64,000 bases of DNA from Kingdonia uniflora (Eukaryota > Streptophyta > Magnoliopsida > Ranunculales > Circaeasteraceae): contig JACGCM010002752.1 of NCBI GenBank assembly GCA_014058105.1, positions 1,116,001-1,180,000 of the forward strand. The letters are read 5' to 3'. Position 1 is the stretch's first letter. Each line of letters opens with the position of its first letter. The position numbers and the translations under genes were made by a program. Below are positions 33,365-43,234 of the stretch, piece by piece. A model generated the notes under the pieces. It was not told where the DNA came from. It ran no database searches and was given only the letters and a program-made list of their open reading frames with translations.

Positions 33365-34000
33365 TCAGCGCTTTTTTGGATTGTTGGAAATGGTTCGTTG
33401 CAACTGTTGTCGATACCGAGGTAGGCTAAGAAAGGCTTTTGTCAATCGTCGTCTAACCCTTTTATCACCCTCAGTGTTTATTATGCATATAGAAATGAGA
33501 TCAATGTTGGGGGTTAAAATGATTTTGATCTTGAGATATCGAGCTTTTGTACCCAAGGCCCCGGCTAGATATGCCAAGGAATCGGCGTATTTGGTTTTAC
33601 CTCGAGGAAGATAATCGAGAGTTGTTATTGTTAACTTGCTCATCCTATCTGCAACGAGGGTTGCGTATTTGATCATCTTTCCATTCTTTTTATATTGCTT
33701 AGAGTAATGGTGGATGATAAGTAGGGAATTTGCGTAGACTGAGAGTTTGGGGACATCGAGCTCCAAAGCGAGGCCGAGTCCATGAATGAGGGCTTCATAT
33801 TCGGTAATATTATTTGAGGCCTCAAAATCCAAGCAGATTGATTTCTCAATTCTGTCATTAGAAGGGGTAATCAATATAATTCCAATTCCTGACCCTGCGG
33901 GCCTTGCTAATCCATCCGTAAGAAGTCTCTACCCTTTTATTGTAATCCATTCAGCTCGGTCCTCAAATGGTTTGGGTGGTGGATCTTCAGAAGTTTCTTC
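33365..34000 (-). pseudogene. Element D second (archaeal-type) RNase H domain
   Basis: Reads 'LLTDGLARPAGSGIGIILI', 'NNITEYEALIHGLGLALEL', then 'YLPRGKTKYADSLAYLAGA' on the - strand. It corresponds block for block to 3590-4035 of element A. The third Asp block is changed ('YANSLLIIHHY', where A has 'FTDSQLVQR'). Open from 33874 to 33365, so it is one of the best-preserved parts of the element. Places D in the Tat lineage. Confidence 0.83.
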
Positions 34001-34560
34001 TATAAGGTTAGGTTCGTGCTCCTCCCACTCAGGATCTTCCACTGGAAAATCTGCAAGAAATTCGGCAACGATCTTACCCTTCTTGGAATGACGTTGTTTG
34101 AATAAAATAGGAGGTCATGGCCTACTATGGAATCGAGGATCTGATGAATGTTGGGAAGAAGGAAACTATCATTTGGAGTACGTTTGTTCAGATCGGTAAA
34201 ATCTACGTAAACTCGGACTTTTCTGTTCTTTTTTGGGACAACAACAATATTGGATATCCAGTCTGGAAATTTGGCTTCTCGAATGAATCCCACTTTGATC
34301 AATTTCTCAATCTTAGTGCTAACTTCATCTCAAAGACGAAGTGATAGTCATCGTTGTTTCTGTTTGACCGCCGTAGCGTTGATGTTGATGGCTAATTTGC
34401 GACATGCCTTGGCCGGATTGACCCCAGGCATTTCTTTGAAAGACCACGCAAAAATGTCCTGATTTAGTTGTAAGAACTAAATGAGAGCATCTATTTCATG
34501 CTGAAATAGCTTAGTACTAATGAAAGTACCTCTGCTAGTTCCATCAATGTTGATATATTT
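34000..34560 (-). pseudogene. Element D reverse transcriptase, N-terminal fragment joined directly to the end of RNase H (internal deletion)
   Basis: On the - strand the order is 'LNQDIFAWSFKEMPGVNPAK', then 'FIREAKFPDWISNIVVVPKK', then 'VYVDFTDLNKRTPNDSFLLP', then 'QILDSIVGHDLL'. From about 34110 the next recognisable sequence is 'GKIVAEFLADFPVEDPEWEE'. In element A the corresponding segments are about 950 bp apart. The missing part contains the YxDD catalytic box and the RT-linked RNase H. The junction lies near 34090-34115. The element is therefore catalytically dead by deletion as well as by point mutations. Confidence 0.78.
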
Positions 34561-34882
34561 TGTAGGATCCTCCGTGGAAGATTGATCGTTGAGGTGATCA
34601 ATTTTCTGTAATTGCTATGCAACAAATCTATCAGAAGTATCTAGGATAGCATAGACGGTATTTTTTACAAGCTCGGAAGAGCTTCTGACATCCCCTGATC
34701 TCATAAATACTATTGTTATATTTAAATTGGAGTGCCTGATGATAGGTGGAAGCGATTGCTTCCATGTTGTGAATCCAGCAGCAGCCCATAATCCCGAGAT
34801 AGCAAGATTTGGCATTGATGATATAGAAGACGGCGTCAATGGTGGCTGGTTCTGCGGTAATAGGTAAGATGATCTTACCTAC

Positions 34883-35400
34883 TCATTCTTCTCTAGAACC
34901 ATTAAACCTACTGATATCGGTGTCACTCTGAATAACTTGGTCGGCCAATCCCATTTGGTCGATAGTGCTCTGAAATAGAATCTCAATACCGCTTCCAGCA
35001 TCGATCATCATTATGTACATGACAAACTTCTTCATTTTGGGCATTATTACTAACGCATCATGATGTAGAAATTTAACATGGCTAGTATCACAATCTTCGA
35101 AAGAAATCCCAAGCCGGCGATTGCTCGACTCAGGAAGAAGCTTAGCTTCTTTGTCTTGAGGTGTGAGATTGTAGCATTCTGATAGTCTCCTATGCTTGGA
35201 TCTGCTAGAATTGGTGATCTGGTTGATTTTGATCATGTTGTTGTGGTGCATATGGTAAAGATGCTTCTCCTCAGCTTGATCATTGACCTGAACAACTTTA
35301 ATCTGCTTCTTATAGCTGCCATCTTTGTATGATTCCAGGTCGACAATATATTCGAACATCCGTCCCTCTTTAAAAATGTACTCGAACAATCTCTATAAGA
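34883..35400 (-). pseudogene. Element D aspartic protease region
   Basis: The - strand reading from 35389 begins 'MFEYIFKEGRMFEYIVDLES'. It reaches the active-site segment 'YIMMIDAGSGIEILFQ' at about 35010-34960 and ends 'DTDISRFNGSREE'. The order and spacing match element A (1267-1790), where the catalytic segment is more decayed. Here the D-A-G-S box is a plausible variant of the usual D-[ST]-G-[SA]. Confidence 0.7.
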
Positions 35401-35549
35401 ATAGTAACTGTTAGTAGAATGATGGTTTACCTTATGATGCAGGCAGTATGGTCGATTATGGATTGGTTCCAGTGGGTGAGATACACGGTAGAGCTTATCC
35501 TTCAACAGTAGTAGAAAAATTATGGAGATTCGAACGTCCATCTTTGGGA

Positions 35550-36911
35550 GGATGGGTTTATTTGGGATGATGGGTTTGTTTGTTGAATTGATATAGATTG
35601 AGGGAACTGGCTATAAATACAGTTGATATAGATCGAGGGTAGCCAGTATTGTCCTTGGTGCGCTTCTGATCTCCCTGTTCCTCCTTTGGTTTAGTGCATC
35701 GATCTGTAGATGGACCTTTGGTGGTGAGGATAGATTTAGTAGATTTATGTCACTCAGACATCATCCTCTCTAGGTCAACGTAACTATTAACCTTGGTGAT
35801 CATATCCTCCAAGGTTGTAGGTTTGTTGAGGAAGAGGTGTTCTTTGGCCTTATAATCGAGCTGGAGCATGTTAGTAAAAGCAGTAACAACTATTTTATGA
35901 TCTAGGTTATCCACTTTACGCGCGAGTTCTAAAAACTTTTTTGCAAAAGCCTCGAGCTTCTCTCTGTGTGAGCGCTTGAGACTGATAAGAGAATACAAAT
36001 TCTCCTCTTTGTCCCTACTGTGAGCATATGTCTTGATGAATTATTTTGTAGCTGGTCCAATGTATATATGGAGTCCTCAGGGAGAGAGTGGAACCATCGG
36101 AGTGGTTCCTCCTACAGACTTGTTGCGAACAAACGATAGAGGATGTGGTTGAAATTGGAATATAACCCCAATGAATCACGGTACTGTTGAATGTGCTTCT
36201 TCAGTTCGGTACCTTTGCATTTACAAATTTTTGGAGTATGGAAACCTTTCGGTATCTCCATATCGAATAGTTTTTTAGCAATCGGACTTCCTTATAATTT
36301 TGTGATGTCGCCGGCAGTACCAAGAACTTGTGCTCTTTTGTAACATAATGATGTATTGGTTGGATCGCTGGACGGGCAGGTTATGGGTGATGAGTACCAG
36401 TACCTTCACTCAAACGATTTCGTACTGGAACTTGATGTTGAGGTCGTTGTTCTTCCTCTTGACGGATGGAAATTTAGTGACCTCGACTGGATTCAGACTA
36501 AACTTCATTACCCAAATGAATGAAGGGTTGTGGCTCATGCTAAATATTCTTGGAAATAGCTTTACTGGCAACTCCTCGAGGTCCTAATCTTTCCCTTGCA
36601 GAAACACAGGAGGTCTCTGGCAACTGATCGTGACCTCTTGTTAGAGGAGCCTACTGAGTATTTTGAAGAACCTCTAGGGTGGTCTGTATTATTGTCATTT
36701 GGTTTTCATGTTGTTTGAGCATTGTCAAATGAGCTTATCGTTCTGTGTCGAGCTCTTTCTCGCAGAGTTCCCGATCCTTAGTTATCTGAAGCACGAGTTT
36801 GGCGTGTTTCTCTATTTCGGCGTTAAGATTTGTGCCCGTAGTTCTGTAAGTTGCTCCGGCTCCACTGAAACATCGAGCTGGATCCCTATAGCCCGTCGTC
36901 TGGAAGTAACC
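35550..36911 (-). pseudogene. Element D gag remnant
   Basis: An ATG at 36911 on the - strand starts 'MVTSRRRAIGIQLDVSVEPE', a plausible gag beginning about 75 bp inside the LTR. The gag core appears at about 36215-36060 as 'NHILYRLFATSL' and 'EPLRWFHSLPEDSIYTLDQL'. It continues at 35998-35750 with 'YSLISLKRSHREKLEAFAKK' and 'LFLNKPTTLEDMITKVNSY'. Frameshifts and stops separate the parts. It is homologous to 481-1000 of element A. Confidence 0.68.
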
Positions 36912-36964
36912 ATGATTAAAAATTATAGCAAAAAAATGCCTTAGGATATCGCAAAAATGCAATC

Positions 36965-36983
36965 TTTTCCACAAACGGCGCCA
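36965..36983 (-). promoter_or_regulatory. Element D primer-binding site
   Basis: On the - strand TGGCGCCGTTTGTGG follows the LTR end by two bases. It starts with the TGG that pairs with tRNA CCA. It differs from the tRNA-Asp-type site of elements B and C. Ogre/Tat elements are known to use a tRNA-Arg type with a similar TGGCGCCG start; the exact tRNA was not checked. Confidence 0.7.
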
Positions 36984-36985
36984 AA

Positions 36986-37609
36986 TATAATGGCCAAATT
37001 TTGTAAGCTCGAAATGGCTTGGAATTTTTTTTATCACACCAATGAACCTACGACAATATTCTAATGGAAAGCAAGAAATGACATAGGTAATTTTAGCGTG
37101 GAAAACTTCAGAATAGGTAAAATACTACGACCTCGAGTGGAAATTTTTTGTTAAAGTATCTTTATTGCTTGATGCGGATATCTTATTATAAGTGACCTCT
37201 AGATTTAGAAATGCTTGAACCTTGTAACTAAGAAGTTTGAATGTTTCTGAGAATCTAGAATAAGTAGTTTTCTTGGTGATTTCTCGTGTAATTTTTTGGT
37301 CATTGTCTCTTCTGGAACTTCTTCTTTATATAGGCCTTCTCCGCAGTTCTTCATCGTACTGAAGCACGTTCACCAAACAATGTGGTTAGTGGCGGTTGAC
37401 TGAGTAACTGACGAGTTTGAGAGAGACAAGTGGCTTTGACTTGTTCAATTTTTTTGATTTAAAGTTTGACCAACGTTCTTCACTAGTTCGTGGAGTAGAT
37501 TAAAATATTGACTGGAGAAGTCATGTTAAAAATACGTGAGTCTGAAATAGAGGTAATTCAAACTGGCGGCAACTCAATTTTAGGTGAGATCGAGGGATAG
37601 GTCCCTACA
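36986..37609 (-). repeat. Element D 5' LTR
   Basis: Direct repeat of 24216-24835. On the - strand it begins TGTAGGGACCTATCCC and ends CCATTATA, right before the primer site. Length 624 bp. Confidence 0.92.
37324..37332 (-). promoter_or_regulatory. Putative TATA box of element D 5' LTR
   Basis: TATATAAAG on the - strand, about 280 bp into the LTR. The 3' LTR copy is altered at the same place (tatatgaag). Confidence 0.5.
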
Positions 37610-37614
37610 ATTAC
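37610..37614 (+). other. Probable target-site duplication of element D, right copy (ATTAC)
   Basis: One mismatch to ATTCC at 24211-24215. Confidence 0.5.
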
Positions 37615-37900
37615 AGAAATGATAGATGCCAGCACCAAAAAGGTGACTCGTAGTTCATTACCTTTTACTCGCCTTGTGATGGATATTCTGCTAGCGGTAA
37701 GGTATAAGGTGTTTCCTGATGAGCCTAAGGATAACAAAGTGGAAAGATTGGATGCTAGTAACTATCATAGAAGTGCATCTCCTCTACCTCCTATACTACC
37801 ATCTGAGCCCACTCCTCTAGGTGCGCAGTCCACTCCTCCAGGTGAGCACATAAGTTCTTCTAGCTCAGTTGTACAAACTCAGGAGGTGTTTACTCTTTAG
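37615..37900 (+). pseudogene. Element E: C-terminal part of the 'plant transposon protein'-like ORF
   Basis: Reads 'MIDASTKKVTRSSLPFTRLV', then 'MDILLAVRYKVFPDEPKDNK', followed by a Pro/Ser-rich tail ending 'SSSSSVVQTQEVFTL'. It directly abuts the right LTR of D. It is the natural continuation of the ORF that stops at the left LTR of D. The pattern 'FxRLVxDILLAxxYxV' plus a low-complexity tail is common in the C-terminal part of such plant transposon-associated proteins. Assignment by eye only. Confidence 0.45.
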
Positions 37901-38666
37901 GATGTTGGAGTATGCTTCAGACTTTGATAGTGGGTATAGGGGTGATGCAGACTAGGTTGGGCGATATTGATACATGACTGGAAACAATTGATACACGGTT
38001 GGGTGAAATGGAGACATAGGTTGTGTATCTTCGTCAGCTACAAGAGGAGTTTATGTATGATTATGTTTATGGTTCTGAGGTTACATGACAGCACAGGGTG
38101 TCTCATTTATGTTCTCTATTTTTGTTTTTAGTCTTTGATTCATCTCGGTGAGAGTAGTTTTGTCATGAGAGTACATAGGATAGTAGTCTATGTAGTGACA
38201 TTGGAAATATGTTTAATACTATCTTTTGTTTTATTAATTGTTCAATGGCTCTAATCTCTTTTTGTTTAAGATAGTAGATTACAATTATTAGTTGTTTCTT
38301 CCGTGAAAAAAGGGGGAGAAATGCGTATCTCTGATAGAAAAGCAAAATGAATGGATATATGCTAATACTTTTCTAGTTTAATTCTTTTATGATTTCTTTC
38401 CAGATTGTATGGTTCTCTGTTCATAAATATTTTAAGTTCTTCTTTCAACATATATTATAAACGAGTTTGTTGAGTGTGCAGATATTAAGTAACAAGTTTT
38501 TTGATGAGTGCTGAGATGTAAGAAGATATCGTTCGTAGAAGAGGTCTAGAGATTGAACCTGTTCATAAAAGGGGTGGTGTCTTTCTAAGGTCTAGATTAT
38601 CTCTGTAGCTGGGAAGTACTACAGAGTAATGTATAAGTCTTAGTTTTTATTTGTCACGAAATGAAC
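37901..38666. other. Element E internal non-coding sequence
   Basis: Repeated 'atacatgactggaaaca' and 'atacacggttgggtg' words at about 37960-38010 suggest a decayed coiled-coil coding part. Otherwise no feature. Confidence 0.35.
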
Positions 38667-38679
38667 CAAAGGGGGAGAT
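38667..38679 (+). promoter_or_regulatory. Polypurine tract of element E, copia-like
   Basis: 'caaagggggagat' directly precedes a TGAAAGG LTR-like start. AAGGGGGAGATTG is the usual polypurine tract and LTR start of many plant copia elements. Confidence 0.6.
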
Positions 38680-39595
38680 TGAAAGGTTTTGGTTTGTCTC
38701 ATTTTGTGTATGTGAAGGTTCGCGGTTATCTCAGTCGAAGATAGTGACAGAATGAAGACCTTTGTACAAGTCTTCTATCAACCAACGACCAAGAAGGTAA
38801 ATTGGTTAAGTAGAACTCTGATAAAGGGAGCCAAAAATATTTTTCTAAATTTTTTAAACTTTTTGGGATTCTCCTTCGAACGACCATGGGTCTCGTTCGA
38901 ACGAATTCTGGGCATCTCGTTCGAACGACCTTAGGTCTCGTTCGATCGAGTGCTACGACTTCTAAACACAAAATGCATATTTTTGAAGGGTTACTGGAAA
39001 TTTCATTTGAATGACCTTAGGTCTCGTTCGAACGAGTCTCGGGAAAAACTAAAATACTATTTAAGCAAACATTGCTTCTTCTTCTTTTTTTTCTCTCTCT
39101 CTCCCTCTCTCTCTTTTCTCTCTTTCTTTGGCAAAAAGTTATTTTTGAATGAGCTCAATATCATTTATCAGAGAGACAATTTGACATCAATCGAAACCTA
39201 AAAATCTTGAGGTTAATGTTGAGTTAGTGTATCCTACTTCTCATAAAATGTTCTAGAGTGATTCAAGAAGGGTGATACAGGGTGTGAGATCAAGAAGTGT
39301 CGTTGTGAGAATGAAGGGGATAGGGCGTGAAGCTTTGATCAGAAGAGAGATAATTACGAAATGAGGTTATCAAGTCTATAAGTGTAATTCAGATTAAACT
39401 CTTTTTGATTAGTGGATTTTTGGTTATCGTGTTCATCGACAATGACTTATGGTTTTTCTCCTGAGTAAGGAGTTTCCACAGGGTGAACAATTGCTTGTGT
39501 CGTTTAATTCCTTGTCTTTAACATTGATTGTTTCTGTTTAATAATAATAGGTTTGACCTATTTATCAAAATACATTAAATACTAAGCACATTGAA
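38680..39595 (+). repeat. Probable 3' LTR of element E (copia-like), right end uncertain
   Basis: It starts TGAAAGGTTTTGG after the polypurine tract. It holds a run of near-palindromic TCGTTCGAACGA words (38892-39036), a CT-rich tract (39075-39125) and 'ggtttttctcctgagtaagg', typical of the late R region of plant copia LTRs. The matching 5' LTR was not found with confidence. The sequence at 22700-22800 shares the TCGTTCGAA words, which hints at a related LTR there. The right end is cut by or abuts PIF1. Confidence 0.45.
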
Positions 39596-39602
39596 TTTCA
39601 AC

Positions 39603-40215
39603 TATCATTCTAGAAGCAATTGCTTCATACGATATATGGATTTGGCATGCTTATTTTGGGATGCCTATATCTCACAACCACATCAACGTCCTACAACAAT
39701 CTAACCTATTTGTTGACCACATAGAAGGTCATACCCCCAAGGCTAATTTTGAAATTAATGGAGTGTCGTTTACTCAGGGTTATTACCTAACAAATGGGAT
39801 ATACTCGACATGGTCTACATTTGTGAAAACTATTCCTTCATCGCGTAGAGCTGCGAATATATACTTTATGCAAGAACAAGAATCAACAAGGAAAGATGTA
39901 GAACGAGCATTTGGAGTATTACAAACACGTTTTGTAATTATTCGGGGACCTGCACATTATTGGGATCCCGACGATCTTACTCAAATAATGATGGTGTGCA
40001 TTATAATGCATAACATGATTGTCGAGGATGAGTGAGAGCTGTATATTACCAATTTTGACTACGAACAAATTAAATTTGTCTCACCGATAGAAGTTATCTC
40101 CAAGGAAAATGAGAATTTTGATCAATTTGTTGATCAACACCTTCAACTACGAAACGGGGATGCTCATTATACTCTCCAAGCCGAGCTTGTGAATCATTTA
40201 TAGAATCGCTACACT
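39603..40215 (+). pseudogene. PIF1: PIF/Harbinger transposase, C-terminal half
   Basis: It encodes part of the DDE transposase of a plant PIF/Harbinger element. The reading opens abruptly with 'IILEAIASYDIWIWHAYFGM' at about 39603. It continues 'NHINVLQQSNLFVDH', 'YYLTNGIYSTWSTFVKTI', 'ESTRKDVERAFGVLQTRFVI' and 'MMVCIIMHNMIVEDE' (a stop at 40033), then 'FDQFVDQHLQLRN'. These are the standard late blocks of the family; the final E of the DDE triad falls in 'RKDVERAFG'. The N-terminal half is absent, as the match starts right after the element E boundary. One or two stops only, so decay is moderate. Confidence 0.85.
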
Positions 40216-40439
40216 GATAATTATCTGGTTGAATTGCACATTAGGTGTTTTGTAACGTTTAATAATGTCACATTATTTATCATCGAATGTTTTTTGTATT
40301 GCAACAAGTGTCCCCAAAAAATTTATTCGTAAGAAAATATAACATTACAAGAGGTACAGAGCCTAGCCCCTTTAAATAAAAAATCCTGTGACCCACCTAA
40401 TACATACAAATAAAATATAGAAATTTTAATTGGCAACAA
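40216..40439. other. PIF1 spacer between convergent genes
   Basis: AT-rich 3' ends of the two convergent PIF genes. No further feature. Confidence 0.4.
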
Positions 40440-41565
40440 AGGAATTAATCACGGAAGCAAACTTCTCATCTCTATAATATTCTTCTTCTCTTGCTCATAG
40501 AACTGTTTTGTCATCTCATCCATATCGTCTGTCATATTCATATGCATAATACGTTCATCATGTTCAAACTCTTATAGTTTAAGCTTTCCTCTCATATACA
40601 TTCTTCCTATCTTCAATGTAGCTTCCCATAAGCACCGAAAGCTATGAGATTCCAGGAATTTCATCATTTGTTCCCTTTTGCCTCCTTAACTTTTATCTTA
40701 CTTTCCTTCCCTTAGGGCACATATTCTTGTTTGGAGATACCGCTTCATCGTCATCTTCATTCAGGTCGGTTGCTGAAGATGAGTTGTTACTTGAATTGCT
40801 TCTACAAGATAAAGTAGAACTTTGTGGACGTAGTTGGTCATTAGCTTTTTCTATATAATCTTGGCACTTTTTGTGCAATCTAAGTTCCTTCCAGCAATGT
40901 ACTAGCTTGAATTCTTTCTTCTCTATCTCTTTATACATGATTTTTACTTTCTCTATCTGTTAAAAAATAGAACAATTGCCTACATTAATAATTGTTGTAT
41001 TAACATATTTCACTACTGTATAATAATTGACATACCTTGCCGTCTTATTAAGGTTTTCGCCGCTCTTACGACTTGCTGAAATATTAGCATAGTACCCATA
41101 GAATTTGTTAACATATTTTTGGATGTCGCCCCACTGATTTTGTATCGAACCTGCAGTACCACGTGACTCAATTTCTCCATGTTTTACAAAATATTTATGA
41201 ACCCGGCCCCAAAAACTTGTAGCCTTTTGGCCCGTGCCACAAATTTCATCAAAGTTAGTATTTAGTCATGATGATACAATTAGCAAATCTTCGTCTTCAT
41301 CGTAGTTTCTTCGCGTAATTGACAGCGACACGAGTAGGGTTGGATTGCTAGAGCCAGGCGACATAGATGCTTTCGATACTGGATAAAATTGGTTATGAGG
41401 TGGAGAGTATTGTGGGTAATGTGGCTAGGAGTACTGTGATTAAGAGAATTGTGACCGATAAAATTAATTTTGAGAGAATTATGAAGGAGGAAGAGGTGAT
41501 TTTGAGTTATTCTGCAGAAAGTGTTGAAAGTTGAACCAACTATTCTGTTTATTGTTCTTATCCAT
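40440..41565 (-). pseudogene. PIF1: Myb/trihelix-like partner protein (PIF ORF1)
   Basis: PIF/Harbinger elements need a second protein with a Myb-like domain for nuclear import and DNA binding. On the - strand an ATG at 41565 begins 'MDKNNKQNSWFNFQHFLQNN'. Then come 'YDEDEDLLIVSS', 'GTGQKATSFWGRVHKYFVKH' and 'SIQNQWGDIQKYVNKFYGYY', the Trp-spaced Myb pattern. After a likely intron: 'KEFKLVHCWKELRLHKKCQD', then a Ser/Asp-rich linker. Several stops lie in the first third. It is convergent with the transposase, as in PIF2. Confidence 0.75.
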
Positions 41566-41639
41566 TCGTTCAAATGAAAATAGTGAGAGGTTGAAGAGAA
41601 GAGTACAATTTAAAGGAGTGAGAGATTAGAAGTATAGAG

Positions 41640-42095
41640 GAAAGTACTATTAGAGTGAAGAGCAAAATGAGTTATATGTTTTTAGACCTTTTAAAATAAA
41701 TTTGGCCGTTGTCTTTATCTCTACAGTTACCGCTATATATTAATTTAACCATTGTGCTTTTCTATTTTTGCAGTGACCGTTTGTAAAATTTCAGTTACCG
41801 TGTGCAAAGTATTGTCTAAGTTTCAAAAAAAAATTAAAAAACACAACTATTTATTTTAAAATATTTATTTATTTATTTTAAAAAAAACAAATACATCGTG
41901 CCCAATTGAATTGGCGTTGGCGCTGCACCAATTCAATTGGTACACAGCTCATTAATTTAATTTTTTATTATTAAAAAATATGTTTTGTATAGGAAAAAAA
42001 CTTGTTTTTATGCCCACGTCAAACTACACACATATACAATCAAGCTTCACGCGTATACAATCAAGTGGGCCAACTGACAACCCTGACCATGATAA
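41640..42095. other. PIF1 right terminal region and junction with element C
   Basis: It holds subterminal 'gaccgttt' and 'agttaccg' words and a palindromic pair, 'ccaattgaattgg' and 'ccaattcaattgg' (about 41911-41939). No clear terminal inverted repeat partner is left because the left end of PIF1 is missing. It ends at the left LTR of element C. Confidence 0.4.
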
Positions 42096-43218
42096 CAGTC
42101 AAAATCCGGTGTTTAATATGGGTAAAAATTAGAGTGTCGTTCACTTTCGAACGGAACTAAAAATTAGTTTCGGTTTTGTGTTTTAGTAATCTAAGGTTGT
42201 AAAACCGTAAAAATCAAAGATATGGTTTTAATCAAGAATAAAGGCCTAGGGCTTTGGATTTCACCACCATTTACATATAATATCAACATAGTATCGTATA
42301 TTAAATTCTCCACTTAATTGAAATAACAAACTTTGACCTTTTGTCGATGTAATCCCATGATTAATTATAACTCAAGTAGAATATATTGTATGAACTAAGT
42401 ATGTACTAAAAACACATTCCATGAAAGCTATGTTAACTATGAAATGTTAATTAGGATCATACCTTAGAAAAATACAATATTAATACAATTTTACTATATC
42501 ATTTGAGAATCGCAAAACTCTTCCTATATCTCTACTTAAAGAGATCATAGGATGATAATGGATGTCTCCAACAATATAGTTTTGGGATTTGTGATAATAT
42601 GCTCATATTGTGTTGGAAAAAAATACATTCTACTACATAATATCATACGCTTATGGCAGATCCATCCTCACACCTAGGGAGGACTTAGCCGGCCATTATA
42701 ACAACTATAAAACCTAAATGATATGAGAATGAAATGAACATAAACTAACAATAAAAAGAGGAATTTTATTGACTTACAAAATGAAATGCTCCAAATGCTT
42801 ACAAGACTTGCACCAACTTACTCCAATAATGCTCTCTTGCACTCTACAAGAATGATTCTCTCAAAATTAGATGATCTTATGAGCTCACCACCTCTCCTTT
42901 TTATAGATGGAGAAGAGGGTTCTTACATTTAATATTAGATTTATAACCTATGCCATGAATGTACATAAATTTGTAACCTCTAAGAGTTATCCTCCAAAAT
43001 TGTAACCTCCCCATGTGGGACCCTTGTGTTTGACAACTCTACATCATTCTCCAACAGTTCATCATTTGAGTTATACATCCCGGTATTTGCACATATTTGG
43101 TAAATGAGCTCCATGTGACCTGAAATATAAAAATTAGTTTTATAAGTCATGTTTAATAATAAAATTAAGAATAATAAACATTAAGTCATAGGGGAATAGT
43201 GGTCATTTTATGTGTCCA
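42096..43218 (-). repeat. Element C 3' LTR
   Basis: Direct repeat of 51334-52456, with only scattered differences, many of them C/T or G/A. Its low-coordinate end (cagtcaaaatccgg) aligns with 'tggtaaaaatctgg' of the other LTR, so the terminal TG has been altered here. Confidence 0.93.
42897..42905 (-). promoter_or_regulatory. Putative TATA box in element C 3' LTR
   Basis: TATAAAAAG on the - strand. The identical word is at 52135-52143 in the 5' LTR. Confidence 0.55.
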
Positions 43219-43234
43219 TCAAATACCCCCAAAT
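43219..43234 (-). promoter_or_regulatory. Element C polypurine tract
   Basis: On the - strand 'aaatttgggggtattt' leads into the LTR start, close to the tract of element B. Confidence 0.7.

Larger units (their letters stand above)
24216..37609 (-). mobile_element. Element D: Tat-lineage Ty3/gypsy retrotransposon with antisense genes, 13.4 kb, inserted in element E
   Basis: LTRs at 24216-24835 and 36986-37609 are direct repeats. Read on the - strand they start TGTAGGGACC. A primer site follows the right LTR and a G-rich polypurine tract precedes the left LTR, which fixes the - orientation. Gag, protease, partial RT, a second RNase H and integrase run from 36911 down to 32226. Next come a tandem array (31544-32030) and, on the + strand, a multi-exon antisense gene. 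The domain order and protein similarity make it a sister family of A. The RT catalytic core is deleted, so it cannot transpose on its own. The interrupted ORF on either side (23491-24210 and 37615-37900) supports insertion into E. Confidence 0.88.
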
